Source of the DNA: Protonemura montana
Lineage: Eukaryota > Arthropoda > Insecta > Plecoptera > Nemouridae
Reading direction: 5' to 3'
DNA: 64,000 nucleotides
NCBI GenBank assembly: GCA_947568835.1
Contig: OX387609.1
Coordinates: 9,129,660-9,193,659, forward strand
The translations under genes were made by a program, and so were the position numbers. Below the pieces are notes generated by a model that did no database searches, was not told where the DNA came from, and saw only the letters and a program-made list of their open reading frames with translations. Positions 33,601 to 39,699 of this stretch are shown here, in pieces. The stretch's first letter is position 1. Every line of letters starts with the position of its first letter.

Positions 33601-35817
33601 CTTCAAATTATTACGTCATCATTTTTGTTAATTATTAGGATGTGCTACAATCTGAACGGCGCTTGCGTGGGCGGCTGTTAGCTCCGCCCACCACGCTGCC
33701 TTTCCAAGATGGTGGTGGTGCATTGCGGGTCAGCATCGATGACATCGACGGGGGATGGCGAACGAAGATCCACGCTGGCACTCAGGTAAGAGACATTGTT
33801 GGTAATGTTGCTTAAACTGTGTTGGTTGTCCATGTCCATGGGAGGTTAGGGTTGTTGTGTTGGGATCCATGAGTCTGGGTGCCATGAGAGGCTTCCATGG
33901 TGTGTAATCCATGCAGTGGTCACCTATCCTACGAGTGGTTGTTTATGTTCTTGCTTAACCTGGGATTGTCATGACAATCTTCAAAACATGTTGCTTTGCA
34001 GATGCGTCATGATTTTACATTAATAACTGATAACTTGTGAAAAGAAATTGAGTTACTTTTCCAGTCTTGTCAAGTCTGGACTTTAGCATTGTTTAACATG
34101 AAATAGCTTCGACAGTACGTTTGTCTTTTGCGGCTATTTAAGTGGTAATGCTGTGAAAATAACGCTAACAAAGCCTTCACACTAAAGTTTCGATAGTGCG
34201 TTTTTCGCCTTTTTTTGCTCAAAAACAAGTTTTTTCAGTTCTTGAAGTTTTCGGGTTTAGCAACTTAATGGAGTCTTCACTTAACTTGCAGTAACTTGTG
34301 TTACAGTAACTTTGAAAATTACAGTTCTTAAACTCAACTTAATTGCTTGATCATCCAGACAATGTTCCTAAATCCCACTTGTCGTTCCAGGAAATCCCGT
34401 TCGCGCACGTCTGGTCGCCGCCATCTGCGCAGCTCCACTGCGCATTCTCGCTCGAACGCTCAGAGCCACGAGGTGCGCATGCGCCGTCGTTCAATGTGAC
34501 AGCTACGCAGGAATCAGCGCCGGCGCTGCGCACCACGTTCCGCGCAGATCTCGCTCAGACGCAAATCAGCGCAGAAGCTGTGAGTAATGTTGACTAGGGA
34601 TAGGCAGAAAAGTGAACTCAAATTTAGCACTGAAAATAAAATGTAATTTTGTTGTCATAAATACGGCACTTCCCACCCAATAACCATGAATAAAACTTTT
34701 GGTGCCCCTGACCTATCCTTGTTTGGATATGAGAACTGTTGCTTAGCAACGCTTCGTCATTCATAAATATCCTGAGTTTTCTGGGCTATGTCATCTCAAG
34801 CTTACCATTGATCTTTGACCTTTAGCAATATATTTAGAAAAGTCGCCGACTTTTGTTTCACAGCCTCCTGGGTGTGCCCGTGTCTTGCTGACGGCCAGTA
34901 GCAGCGGCTGCAGCTCGCTAGCCACGCCCACCGAGCCAAGCGACGCGTTCCGATTGTGTCGTTCCGTGCGTCGCAGACTGTGTCGTGCGCTGGACACGCC
35001 CACCGCGCGCGCCGACGACTGGCGCATGCTGGCGCGGCGCCTCGGCCTCGATCGGTACTAGAAAACTTGCTGTCTTGCAATATTTACCTCACGTACAAGT
35101 ACTTACTTGTACTAACCTGTACTTACTTGTACTAACCTGTACTTACTTGTACTAACCTGTACTTACCTGTAGTTGCTAGAAGTTTAACGACACATTGTTA
35201 AAAAGAACAGTTTGACAGCACTTACAATCAGTAAATGATATATGATCATAAGGATGATAATGAACCAGTACTTATATTACTTGCTTGTACTTGTTAGTCA
35301 AATAGGTGAGAAAAATCAGTTAAATAATAGAATAAACTTACACTCGTTCCATTACTAGTGGTGCAAATGATTGGCTTCCTTATTTTATTACTCTGAAAAA
35401 AATCTTTCTAATTGCACTTAATTTTTTTTTTATTTTCAAAATTTACAGCAAGGACCAGAACAGTGGTTGATTAGACATTTAATAAATCAGCTAATCACAA
35501 GAAATGTAAAGGGACTTAGCATAAACTATGCTCTGTGCATCCGACAATAGATTATACCATAGACCAAAGTAGAATCTCTTTAAATCCTCTAACTAGGTGT
35601 CTATATCCTTGTCTCTATTGATTCCCATTTTTCCACCAGGTACATTGCCTTCTTCGCGACCAAGCCGAGCCCGACGGACGCCATCTTAGACCTGTGGGAG
35701 TGTCGACACCGTGAGGTCACCGCGCTCGCTGACCTGCGCAGTCTGCTGCGCACCATGGGCCGCGCAGATGCAGCTGCGTTCCTCGACAAGGATAACTCGG
35801 GCCCGGCGTGGGTCTAG
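517..35817 (+). CDS. unc5: UNC5 netrin receptor gene, copy A (3' ten exons, left arm)
   Basis: This is the 3' part of an UNC5 gene, a single-pass receptor for netrin used in repulsive axon and cell guidance and, in vertebrates, as a dependence receptor. Ten exons are read: 517-687, 19042-19218, 20898-21329, 22961-23176, 31523-31689, 33319-33558, 33639-33785, 34391-34579, 34864-35054 and 35640-35817 (stop TAG). All junctions are GT-AG and phases agree (1,1,1,1,0,0,0,0,2). The domain order TSP1, transmembrane, linker, ZU5, UPA, death is that of the UNC5 family. About 701 codons are present; the signal peptide, Ig domains and first TSP1 must lie upstream of the window. No stop or frameshift is seen. 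The ZU5 intron carries a 7.4 kb insertion, which could affect splicing but leaves the exons intact. UNC5 identity is from recognised motifs, not from a search. Confidence 0.94.
688..4547. other. UNC5 copy A intron, first part
   Basis: No exon or mobile-element protein was recognised. A GC- and CpG-richer patch at about 1,010-1,420 carries two X-box-like palindromes. The rest is AT-rich. Only the part after 3,921 has a visible partner in the right arm. Confidence 0.5.
1095..1174. promoter_or_regulatory. Pair of X-box-like palindromes (possible RFX sites)
   Basis: GTCGCCATGGCGAC at 1095-1108 is a perfect 14-bp palindrome, and GTTGCCATGGAAAC at 1161-1174 is one base from the classical X-box recognised by RFX factors. 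They lie 66 bp apart in a GC-rich patch 400 bp downstream of the TSP1 exon. Function is inferred from the motif only. Confidence 0.4.
4548..5735. repeat. 68-bp minisatellite array, left arm
   Basis: About 17 units of 67-68 bp, each with GTGTTGGCTGCTCCTGT, CCAACAGCACCAAGGACC and GGCCACCGCTTAGCC. Each unit contains a small hairpin, GTTGG...CCAAC. The unit length varies by one base (CTTGTCC or CTTGTCTC), so no reading frame is kept. A four-unit block is repeated almost exactly with a 272-bp offset (about 5,067 and 5,339). The partner array is at 62,222-63,344. Confidence 0.93.
5736..9560. other. UNC5 copy A intron between minisatellite and Penelope remnant
   Basis: AT-rich intron with TA microsatellites (about 6,200 and 7,650) and the poly-G tract at 6,974. 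It is matched in the right arm at 58,560-62,200 except for a block near 8,790-9,190 that differs completely. A single fragment of the 45-bp repeat is at 8,437-8,465. No gene was recognised. Confidence 0.6.
6974..6999 (+). repeat. Poly-G tract, 26 consecutive G
   Basis: An uninterrupted run of 26 G, followed by AGGGG. The right arm has 19 C at 60,918-60,936 in the same context. It can form G-quadruplexes on the plus strand and differs in length between arms. It sits in an intron. Confidence 0.9.
9560..10345 (-). pseudogene. Penelope-like element remnant with GIY-YIG endonuclease, left arm
   Basis: Read on the minus strand, 10327-10145 encodes the segment joining reverse transcriptase to endonuclease (FLSYVKGTTDRISKRL, then IKTVFSNRPQDLR). 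After a frameshift, the frame around 10120-9850 gives the GIY-YIG part: GVFVVLC, then YVGQTGRHLVTHIREHRRA. This is the C-terminal module of Penelope-like retroelements; the reverse transcriptase core is missing. Downstream, at 9597-9614, a hairpin GACGAG/CTCGTC followed by GAAAT resembles the hairpin-plus-GAAA arrangement found in Penelope termini. The same frameshift is in the right arm copy, so the element was dead before the duplication. Confidence 0.85.
10560..11450. promoter_or_regulatory. Candidate conserved intronic element, left arm
   Basis: Over roughly 890 bp this block differs from the right arm (about 56,690-57,565) at only around 1% of the sites I compared, including AT-rich parts and a run of 13 A. 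Flanking intron is visibly more divergent. No open frame is shared with coding-like substitutions. It may be an intronic enhancer, or a gene-conversion tract; the sequence alone does not decide. Confidence 0.35.
12291..12330. repeat. GATAAT-type microsatellite
   Basis: A short imperfect repeat of GATAAT, GATAAG and GATGATAAT units; the partner is at about 55,785-55,822 in reverse complement. Confidence 0.7.
13647..14189 (-). other. Conserved intronic open frame of 180 codons, doubtful gene
   Basis: A minus-strand frame of 180 codons is open here and its partner (54001-54489, plus strand) is open for 162 codons. Over about 400 bp the two differ at only four sites: two synonymous, two replacing. 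It shows no domain I recognise, no membrane segment and many basic residues. The lack of divergence would be explained as well by a non-coding element or gene conversion. I do not call it a gene. Confidence 0.2.
16230..16337. repeat. Paired TGAGCTG hairpins
   Basis: TGAGCTGCG-GCTAT-CGCAGCTCA at 16230-16252 is a perfect 9-bp stem with a 5-base loop. A weaker relative, TGAGCTG...CAGCTCA, is at 16315-16337. The same pair is in the right arm in mirrored order (51916-51938 and 52001-52023). Function unknown. Confidence 0.6.
17968..18012 (-). repeat. Fragment of the 45-bp dispersed repeat, left arm
   Basis: In reverse complement it reads AGGTGGAGGAGCC, then GTACTGCGGGCTGC, like the tandem pair at 393-482. 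Confidence 0.5.
19042..19218 (+). CDS. unc5: UNC5 copy A exon: transmembrane segment
   Basis: The acceptor is CGCAG at 19037-19041 and the donor is CCG|GTAAGA at 19219; both ends are phase 1. After a short Ser/Ala-rich stalk the exon encodes DVALLIGLAVTLAVFALLGV (one hydrophobic helix) followed by the basic stop-transfer run RVLRQRKGR. The start DVAL-IGL is characteristic of UNC5 after its second TSP1. The predicted peptide is the same in the right-arm exon at 48187-48363. Confidence 0.93.
19219..20897. other. UNC5 copy A intron (membrane to linker exon)
   Basis: AT-rich intron with a short (AAAT)n run at about 19,748-19,772. It is matched by 46,457-48,186 in the right arm. No gene or element was recognised. 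Confidence 0.7.
20898..21329 (+). CDS. unc5: UNC5 copy A exon: cytoplasmic linker
   Basis: A 432-bp exon, phase 1 at both ends (acceptor GGTCAG, donor CCT|GTGAGT). It encodes 144 residues of the juxtamembrane region. Early residues SHLLSTGF resemble the conserved stretch after the membrane helix in UNC5 proteins. The rest is low-complexity, rich in Thr, Ser, Pro and Ala, with a later hydrophobic-poor tail ending SVSSFCSS before ZU5. Codons are strongly GC-ending (many ACG, GTC, TCG). The encoded peptide is identical in the right arm (46025-46456). Confidence 0.9.
21330..22960. other. UNC5 copy A intron (linker to ZU5 exon)
   Basis: AT-rich intron of 1.6 kb matched throughout by 44,387-46,024. 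No gene or element was recognised. Confidence 0.7.
22961..23176 (+). CDS. unc5: UNC5 copy A exon: ZU5 domain, N-terminal part
   Basis: A 216-bp exon, phase 1 at both ends (acceptor GACAG, donor CCCG|GTGAGT). The hallmark ZU5 stretch GARLGLPDSGVAMHVPEGAL is clear, followed by ERVYLAVIRD. In UNC5 the ZU5 domain packs against UPA and the death domain to hold the cytoplasmic part in a closed state. Compared with the right-arm copy there are two amino acid differences (A/V and Y/F). Confidence 0.94.
23154..23697. repeat. First copy of a tandem duplication in the ZU5 intron
   Basis: The block starting at CGCCCACCG (23154, inside the ZU5 exon) recurs from 23698, 544 bp later. It covers the last 23 bases of the exon, the donor site and the intron up to the pyrimidine-rich tail. 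The right arm holds one copy only, so the duplication is private to copy A. Confidence 0.8.
23698..23875 (+). pseudogene. Duplicated end of ZU5 exon with donor site and start of intron
   Basis: Second copy of the exon end (CGGTTGCCCGGTGAGTGG) plus about 150 bp of intron. It has a donor but no acceptor or domain, so it is a pseudo-exon fragment. The rest of this duplicate resumes at 31,236 after the mobile insertion. Confidence 0.8.
23876..24820. mobile_element. Outer part of the inserted DNA, with repeated ends
   Basis: AT-rich sequence found only in the left arm. A segment at about 24,358-24,520 (CGTAAATCTTTATAGAAATC) recurs at about 24,771-24,950 (CGTAAATCTTTACAGAAATC) as a direct repeat, and its inner part recurs inverted near 31,130-31,240. 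These look like terminal sequences of the Helitron-derived element, duplicated on the left side. No protein was recognised. Confidence 0.5.
25173..27655 (+). pseudogene. Helitron Rep protein remnant, left half
   Basis: The pieces follow the order of a Helitron replicase. First comes an N-terminal charged coiled-coil region rich in Arg, Gln and Glu (25,173-26,085). Next are a CRVCRALHFKREEP zinc-finger-like segment and a GANTDIPHGHG and NIQHRIGHMGQ region. These are followed by the Helitron-like N domain (26,474-27,180, with VDAYIKVEGNRLEFVIRNQR) and the HUH part EFQKRGLPHAHIL (about 27,410-27,450). The last piece is MIHGPCGARN and KYKKKYPKSF. Several stops, frameshifts and a deletion near 27,240-27,310 break it. 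In life the HUH domain nicks DNA in rolling-circle transposition. Confidence 0.88.
27656..27768 (+). pseudogene. Palindrome centre with Helitron helicase fragment
   Basis: The 113 bp between the two halves are not repeated. One frame reads FPIRRAFTMTINNAQGP, which is the last conserved motif of Pif1-like Helitron helicases (AF-MTIN-AQG). It follows directly after the replicase segment ending VGFP, so almost the whole helicase has been deleted. TTCCCGATT occurs twice here, a possible trace of the deletion. Confidence 0.7.
27769..30908 (-). pseudogene. Helitron Rep protein remnant, right half (inverted)
   Basis: Mirror of 25,173-27,655 on the minus strand. It keeps a segment lost in the left half (MTCNPKWPEIQASL, about 28,187-28,140) and the HUH motif FQKRGLPHAHIL. 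Stops and shifts are partly shared with the left half and partly private. It is interrupted by a non-LTR insertion at 29,176-29,960. Confidence 0.87.
29176..29960 (-). mobile_element. 5'-truncated non-LTR retrotransposon nested in the Helitron
   Basis: Compared with the left Helitron half, 785 bp are inserted here with loss of about two target bases. On the minus strand an open frame encodes the C-terminal part of a non-LTR reverse transcriptase (VKFLGVEMDDKLSWKDHI, then KLQKRAIRYML), stopping at 29,277. The 3' end carries a (TAAA)n tail (plus strand 29,176-29,200). The uninterrupted frame suggests a young insertion. The clade (Jockey, CR1 or relative) is not settled. Confidence 0.87.
31236..31522. 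repeat. Remainder of the second intron copy, after the insertion
   Basis: From AACAGTCTGTC onward this repeats 23,428-23,665 (ACTGGCACTTCATCT, then a CTTCAACTCCTTCAAC stretch) and leads to the genuine acceptor at 31,522. About 95 bp of the original intron between 23,875 and this point is missing or replaced. Confidence 0.75.
31523..31689 (+). CDS. unc5: UNC5 copy A exon: ZU5 domain, C-terminal part
   Basis: A 167-bp exon, entered in phase 1 (acceptor TTGCATTGCAG) and left in phase 0 (donor AGG|GTAGGA). It reads EGHTLLSAVVACGPPNALF and continues with KPAVLCLRHC, the typical second half of ZU5 with the conserved CGPP turn. It is separated from the first ZU5 exon by 8.3 kb in this copy but by only 522 bp in the right arm, because of the mobile insertion. 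Confidence 0.93.
31690..33318. other. UNC5 copy A intron (ZU5 to UPA) with retrotransposon
   Basis: The matching right-arm intron (43,027-43,481) is only 455 bp. The extra length is the retrotransposon at 31,915-33,122. Confidence 0.8.
31915..33122 (-). mobile_element. 5'-truncated non-LTR retrotransposon, left arm only
   Basis: About 1,208 bp lie between CATCGAAT and ATAAACATG, which are adjacent in the right arm. On the minus strand a 240-codon frame holds reverse transcriptase motifs GIPQGSLLAPTLFSLYIND, then ILYADDTSILVAG (catalytic YADD) and CTFLGVQIDYRLNWKDH. It stops at 32,398. The remaining C-terminal region, with shifted frames (IHDRDTRGKDHL, FNHLPTSLKDD), runs to an A-rich tail with AAAT units (plus strand 31,915-31,940). 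No clear target-site duplication was seen. Confidence 0.92.
33319..33558 (+). CDS. unc5: UNC5 copy A exon: UPA domain, first part
   Basis: A 240-bp, 80-codon exon, phase 0 at both ends (acceptor TTTTTGCAG, donor CTACAG|GTGAGA). It begins KAVTLGEETINT and includes RFALVGES and VYALDDTDDALQ, which are the UPA-domain signatures shared by UNC5, PIDD and ankyrins. The right-arm copy differs by about six bases in 240, two of them changing residues (S/A and P/T). Confidence 0.94.
33639..33785 (+). CDS. unc5: UNC5 copy A exon: UPA domain, middle part
   Basis: A 147-bp, 49-codon exon in phase 0, flanked by an 80-bp intron upstream. It reads DVLQSERRLRGRLL, then LPFQDGGGALRVSIDD and WRTKIHAGTQ, matching the conserved LPFKD and LRLSI region of UNC5 UPA domains. 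Differences from the right arm that I compared are synonymous. Confidence 0.92.
33786..34390. other. UNC5 copy A intron within UPA
   Basis: A 605-bp intron, matched by 41,954-42,559. It contains a CCATG-rich patch (33,820-33,920). No other feature was recognised. Confidence 0.7.
34391..34579 (+). CDS. unc5: UNC5 copy A exon: UPA domain, last part
   Basis: A 189-bp, 63-codon exon in phase 0 (acceptor GTTCCAG, donor GCT|GTGAGT). It begins EIPFAHVWSPPSAQLHCAFS, the highly conserved EIPF-HVW...LHC-F motif of UNC5. The residues that follow, up to the death domain, are less conserved in the family and Ala/Ser-rich here. The encoded peptide is the same in the right-arm exon. Confidence 0.93.
34864..35054 (+). 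CDS. unc5: UNC5 copy A exon: death domain, first part
   Basis: A 191-bp exon, phase 0 in and phase 2 out (donor GATCG|GTACTA, acceptor TTTCACAG). It contains AFRLCRSVRRRLCRALD and DDWRMLARRLGLDRY, the first helices of the UNC5 death domain. Six differences from the right arm were counted and all are synonymous. Confidence 0.93.
35092..35172. repeat. 20-bp tandem repeat in the last intron of copy A
   Basis: Four units of GTACTTACTTGTACTAACCT. The right arm has only a short degenerate version (about 41,195-41,240). On the minus strand each unit contains GGTTAGTACAAGTAAGTAC, that is, several matches to a splice-donor consensus. Confidence 0.75.
35640..35817 (+). CDS. unc5: UNC5 copy A last exon: death domain end and stop
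   Basis: Acceptor TTCCACCAG, then YIAFFATKPSPTDAILDLWE and a final PAWV followed by TAG at 35815-35817. The ATKPSPT-ILDLWE motif is diagnostic of the last helices of UNC5 death domains. About ten codons differ from the right-arm exon and none changes the protein. Homology between the arms stops right after this stop codon. Confidence 0.94.
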
Positions 35818-36588
35818 TGTCTTTGCTTAGTAACGGGACATTCCATTCAAACGAGGTATTTATTCAAGAAGGCACTGCTCTGCTGCTGACAATATTTCTT
35901 GTCAGTGCTGGTCTTCATTTCTATTTTGAACCTTGATTAACAGAGTTTCAAATCTTAAAGCTGAAGAAAAAAGTGCCAGTAAAGAAATTCTATGTCGCAA
36001 AACACTTACTTTTATATTCATACCTGTGCTTTAAAAAACTGTTGTTTTATATTATTTTTAATATTAATATCTAAATATTTTTTTAATGGTGGGCTCAAGA
36101 CCAACCCCTAAACAAAGCTAAGTCCCCTGAATACCCCCTTTAAAATTCAGCAAATTTCTGTCATGCTAATTTAGAGACTAGACTTCTTTAAGCTAACCCA
36201 CATGCTACAATGCAATTTGTCAACCATGGACAACATCTGGTTAATGCCAAATAAAATCTAACAAGATTTCGGTGCAAGTAAGCTTTGCGCATCTTATTAG
36301 AGGAGTCTTTTAGCTGGTTCAACCAGCCATAACACCTACCTGCTTTTGCCATACCTGAGCAGCTGAGCCAGATTGGCCACATTTTGTGTCATTTTGTCTC
36401 TTTTGAAATTTTCTTACTTATTAAGCCTCTCTGGCTGTTGGAAAGTTTTAAATAAGGGCAGTGAAAAAAGCAATGATGTCTTAAATATGTAGAAATTTTG
36501 TCAAATTTTAGAATGACCCATCTGGTTTTGCCATCTCCAACATAAACCCAAGCAAGCATATAATTGCAACCCCGGCTTCTGTCGACAG
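35818..36588. other. Spacer, part after UNC5 copy A
   Basis: Expected to hold the 3' untranslated region of copy A. An AATAAA is present at about 36,248 (GCCAAATAAAATC). It has no counterpart behind the stop codon of copy B. No gene was recognised. Confidence 0.4.
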
Positions 36589-37525
36589 CGTCGGGCGACT
36601 CAATGCACGGTACGACGACGCCGCCCCTGGGGACGTCGAGGTCTGAGTGCATCGCCACGGCCACCGTGACGTCGGCCGGCGCCCGGCTCGGCCTTCCACA
36701 CTCTGGCATCGCGCTGGCTCGCGGGCGCAGTGAGCGAGTCTACCTGGCCGTGATCAGAGACCACGCCCACCGACCTCGGTTGCCAGGTGAGAAGTGTTTT
36801 TAGTGATGTCCTTGTTGCTATGGCATTGAGCCCAATGGATTGGTCAATCGTACGGAGCCATGGCAAAATGGTAACTGCAATAAAACGCACTACCAAGGTT
36901 ATACTTAATGAGACATCTTAGATAATCCAAGAATGCAGTATCAGAACTATGATAGGCTAACATTTGACCTTCAATTATCTTTGTGAAGTCTGATTGATGT
37001 TGCAAATAAGAGCACCAAGAGTGACTGAGTATTCACAGCCGTATGGTGCTACTTCTTGGAGACCCGTCAATCTCATTAAATGCGCTAAAATCCTATAAAA
37101 AATTAAGTGTCCTAGTAGTTCAATTGGTTAAAGCAACACCCACAGTTCGAGTCCCCGTTGCCGCACCAATTTTTGAAAGGTTATTAAGTTGGTACCATAC
37201 CTGTAAAAACAGAAAGCTAGAACTGTATGAAACATTTGAGGTTTTGCAATTGCATTGAGGTGTGTCTTGTTAAACAAAAATTAAGAAAGATTGAGAAAGA
37301 TCAATTAAGACATAAATTTCAAGTTGTTATGTGTGCAGCACATTTTTTTCAAATCCTTTAACGCCTTGTTTGCGTTGCAGAGGGCCACTCGCTGCTAAGC
37401 TCCATCGTGGCGTGCAATCCGTCGAACGCAGAGTTCGTCAAGCCGGCCGTGCTTTGCTTGCGCCACTGCGAAGACCTCAAGCTCAGCCAGTGGCGCGTGT
37501 CCGTGTGGTGCTGCGAGACTAGCTC
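36589..37525 (+). pseudogene. Third UNC5 fragment: ZU5 exons only
   Basis: Two exon-like pieces: 36589-36786 with acceptor GACAG and donor CCAG|GTGAGA, and 37381-37525 with acceptor TTGCGTTGCAG. The first reads SRSECIATATVTSAGARLG but lacks seven codons (MHVPEGA) in the ZU5 signature. The second reads EGHSLLSSIVACNPSNAEF, with CGPP changed to CNPS, and then loses similarity after VSVWCCET. No UPA or death exon follows before the palindrome spacer continues. It is more diverged than copies A and B, so it is an older duplicate, probably non-functional. Confidence 0.85.
37109..37174 (+). ncRNA. tRNA-like pol III unit lacking the anticodon arm
   Basis: From GTCCTAGTAGTTCAATTGG an A-box-like TAGTTCAATTGG (37115-37126) is followed 18 bp later by a B-box-like GTTCGAGTCC (37144-37153), then GTTGCCGCACCA and a T5 run (37170-37174). 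The boxes are too close for a whole tRNA: the anticodon arm is missing. It may be a tRNA pseudogene or the head of a tRNA-derived SINE. Confidence 0.4.
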
Positions 37526-37715
37526 ATATGAAGAATCCACCATTTATATTAAAGACTGCCTTTTTTAGGCTCTTTTGATGATTTACGAAGTGGGATAGGG
37601 AGGTTAAGACGCAAAAACTTTCATTATTTTGTCGATTGTTATTGTGCGGTCTATGGTATCAATTTTTTCATACCAAGGTCCGGGATACATTGAAAATTAG
37701 AATTCAGAGTTCAGA

Positions 37716-37875
37716 GTCTAAGGTCAGGTTTTACCAAAATCCCAACTCCTAGTTGCAATGTTAGTTGAAACTATTGCCATGACGACTTCCAATCACACGC
37801 AGAGAATAAAAGATATTTCTGTGAGCTAGAGATCCAACTTAGAGTTGAAAATTTTGGTAAAACCCAACCTAAGAC
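37716..37875. mobile_element. MITE with about 38-bp terminal inverted repeats
   Basis: The left end AGGTCAGGTTTTACCAAAAT is mirrored at the right end by ATTTTGGTAAAACCCAACC, with imperfect pairing extending to about 38 bp on each side. Both ends are flanked by TA, as expected for Tc1/mariner-type insertion. The 160-bp interior has no frame. It lies in the spacer and is not seen in either arm. Confidence 0.7.
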
Positions 37876-38660
37876 AAATCATTCTGGAAAAAAGCTGAAA
37901 TAAATTTTTATAAGCTAATATAGCTTTTATCCAGGAGGAAATTTGTGCCAACTTTGGTAAAGTATTCAAAGTTACTTAGAATGGCTGTATTTTTCTTGCA
38001 CGCCATGTAGCATCAAATGTAAAATACAGTAGCCATTTGTTTCGAGTTGTCTTTTTCAGTATCTTTTGTTGCTGCACGTTCTTTACAATTACCGTATGTG
38101 TTTTTTTTTTGTTTATATTGGAGGCCGCTCTAGTGCAGGCTAATTGATCGGCGTGCCAAGTTTTGTTAAATTAACAAACTCGATGAAGCTATTCTGCAAA
38201 CGGTGCCAACAAGTGGAGTAAACGGTCTAAAAACAGGTTGCGTTTGTTTCTAGTGAAGCGCGACAGTGATATATTTGTAAAAGTTTATAGATTGTAGAAA
38301 TGATATAATTGTGTTATATTGAACTTATGTATGGAAGGGTAGATACATTTGGCTTAAACTGACAGATATTTTTAAAAGATGTGAAATAAATAGTGAGTAA
38401 TTGTAGCGTGGAATAGTTTGAAAACCTTTTAGCTTGATATTAAATGTTGCTATCAGAAAACTAATTGTGTTTTTTTTTTAATGTAATTAAAATTAATAAA
38501 AACCAAATGAATACCATCCTTCTCCATTCCACCGTGCAGTCCAAAAACGTTGGAACGTTGGATAAAATATTAGGAGACAAGCATTTCAAAAGCGGTAAGT
38601 ATGTAGAAAAACGGACGGACATGTTAATATTTAATTATTTAATCTAACAAAGCTGTACGA
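37876..38660. other. Spacer, AT-rich part
   Basis: No gene, repeat or RNA was recognised. No match to either arm was seen. Confidence 0.5.
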
Positions 38661-39050
38661 GACCGAAAAGTGTCCTTTAGTACCAGGCGCGCAGCCGACA
38701 AAAGAGTGTCGCTGCATCGCAGTCTATGTGACGTCACACGCCATGTGCTCGATCGATTGCCGAGTGAAAATGATCGAAACTGAGACCGAAAATTGTCCTT
38801 TGGTACCAGGCGCGCAGCCGACGAAAGAGTAATGCAACTGAAATTTGTCTAAACTAGACCAAAAAATGCCTTTAGGTACCAGGCGCGCAGCCGACGAAAG
38901 AGTATCGCGTGCTCGGCCTGAAAATAGTCTAAAACGCGACCGAAAAGTGTCTTTTGGTACCAGGCGCGCAGCCGACAAAAGAGTATCTCTGCATCGCAGT
39001 CTGCGTGACGTCAGACGCCATGTGCTCGATCGATCCCGCCTTGCCGCCAT
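38661..39050. repeat. Four-copy GC-rich repeat cluster in the spacer
   Basis: A core of about 47 bp (GACCGAAAAGTGTCCTTT, then TACCAGGCGCGCAGCCGAC and AAAGAGT) occurs at 38661-38707, 38783-38830, 38856-38903 and 38937-38982. Copies one and four also share about 50 bp downstream, including the 12-bp palindrome TGTGACGTCACA (38727-38738) or its relative and GTGCTCGATCGAT. It is not found in the arms. It resembles a regulatory or satellite cluster. Confidence 0.75.
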
Positions 39051-39059
39051 TGATCTACC

Positions 39060-39185
39060 AAAGCTCGACTTCTATTGGCTGACGGGTTTTCGACATTCAT
39101 CAATCTGACGCATGAGTAACTAATAGCAGTAATGCTCGGCTCCTATTGGCTGGCGGGTTTTTGACTTTCATTAATGTGATAAAAG
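39060..39185. promoter_or_regulatory. Direct repeat with inverted CCAAT boxes
   Basis: CTATTGGCTGACGGGTTTT (about 39,072) and CCTATTGGCTGGCGGGTTTT (about 39,143) are two copies of a 45-bp unit that also contains TTTC(A)AT and CATTAAT-like stretches. ATTGG is the inverted CCAAT box. Together with the CRE motifs just upstream this could be a promoter, but I find no gene that it would drive. Confidence 0.3.
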
Positions 39186-39699
39186 CAATGGCTGCCAGTC
39201 TGTTGTCAAAAATATTTACATTTAAGAGAGTTTTGGACCGAACTAGTTTACATATTGCATACTTTGAGTTCATATCTTCCTTAATAATGTGATGCACGAT
39301 GTAAAAAAAGAGATTTCGTTAAAATTATGATTGTATTTTTACCTAGCTTTTTTATGAAACTACTACAAGAATAATTTTTTTTTGCAAAACTACGCCAAGC
39401 CAAAAGCCACGCCAAAAATGTTGGTTCAGTCAGTGATAATAGTGTTCTAACAGCCTTCTTAGCTTTTGTGACAAATTCCCCCTCCCCCACCCTACCATCC
39501 AATTACAAAGATAACGAATTATGTACTTATCTGTGTTTTGATATACTTACAATATTAAGCAGTAGCTGGGTTGTAGCATTTTTGTAGCAAACCTGTTTCT
39601 TTTTCAGATGTGTTCCTACCTCCAAATATCAATGTGCCAATTCTTATAGCAATTTTATTTCTAAGCAAATAGGTACAAGTAGTGCATCATAGGTGAAAG

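Larger units (their letters stand above)
3921..35817 (+). repeat. Left arm of the large inverted duplication
   Basis: From about 3,921 onward nearly every recognisable block has a reverse-complement partner in 40,599-64,000. The blocks include the minisatellite, poly-G tract, Penelope remnant, all UNC5 exons from the membrane exon on, and most intron sequence. The outer boundary is set only by the window end: base 64,000 pairs with about 3,921. The inner boundary is the UNC5 stop codon. Arm-specific additions are the 23.7-31.5 kb insertion complex, the retrotransposon at 31,915-33,122 and a replaced block at about 8,790-9,190. Confidence 0.93.

Noticed and set aside
37109..37174. Functional tRNA gene
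   Set aside because: About 60 bp only, with no room for an anticodon arm.
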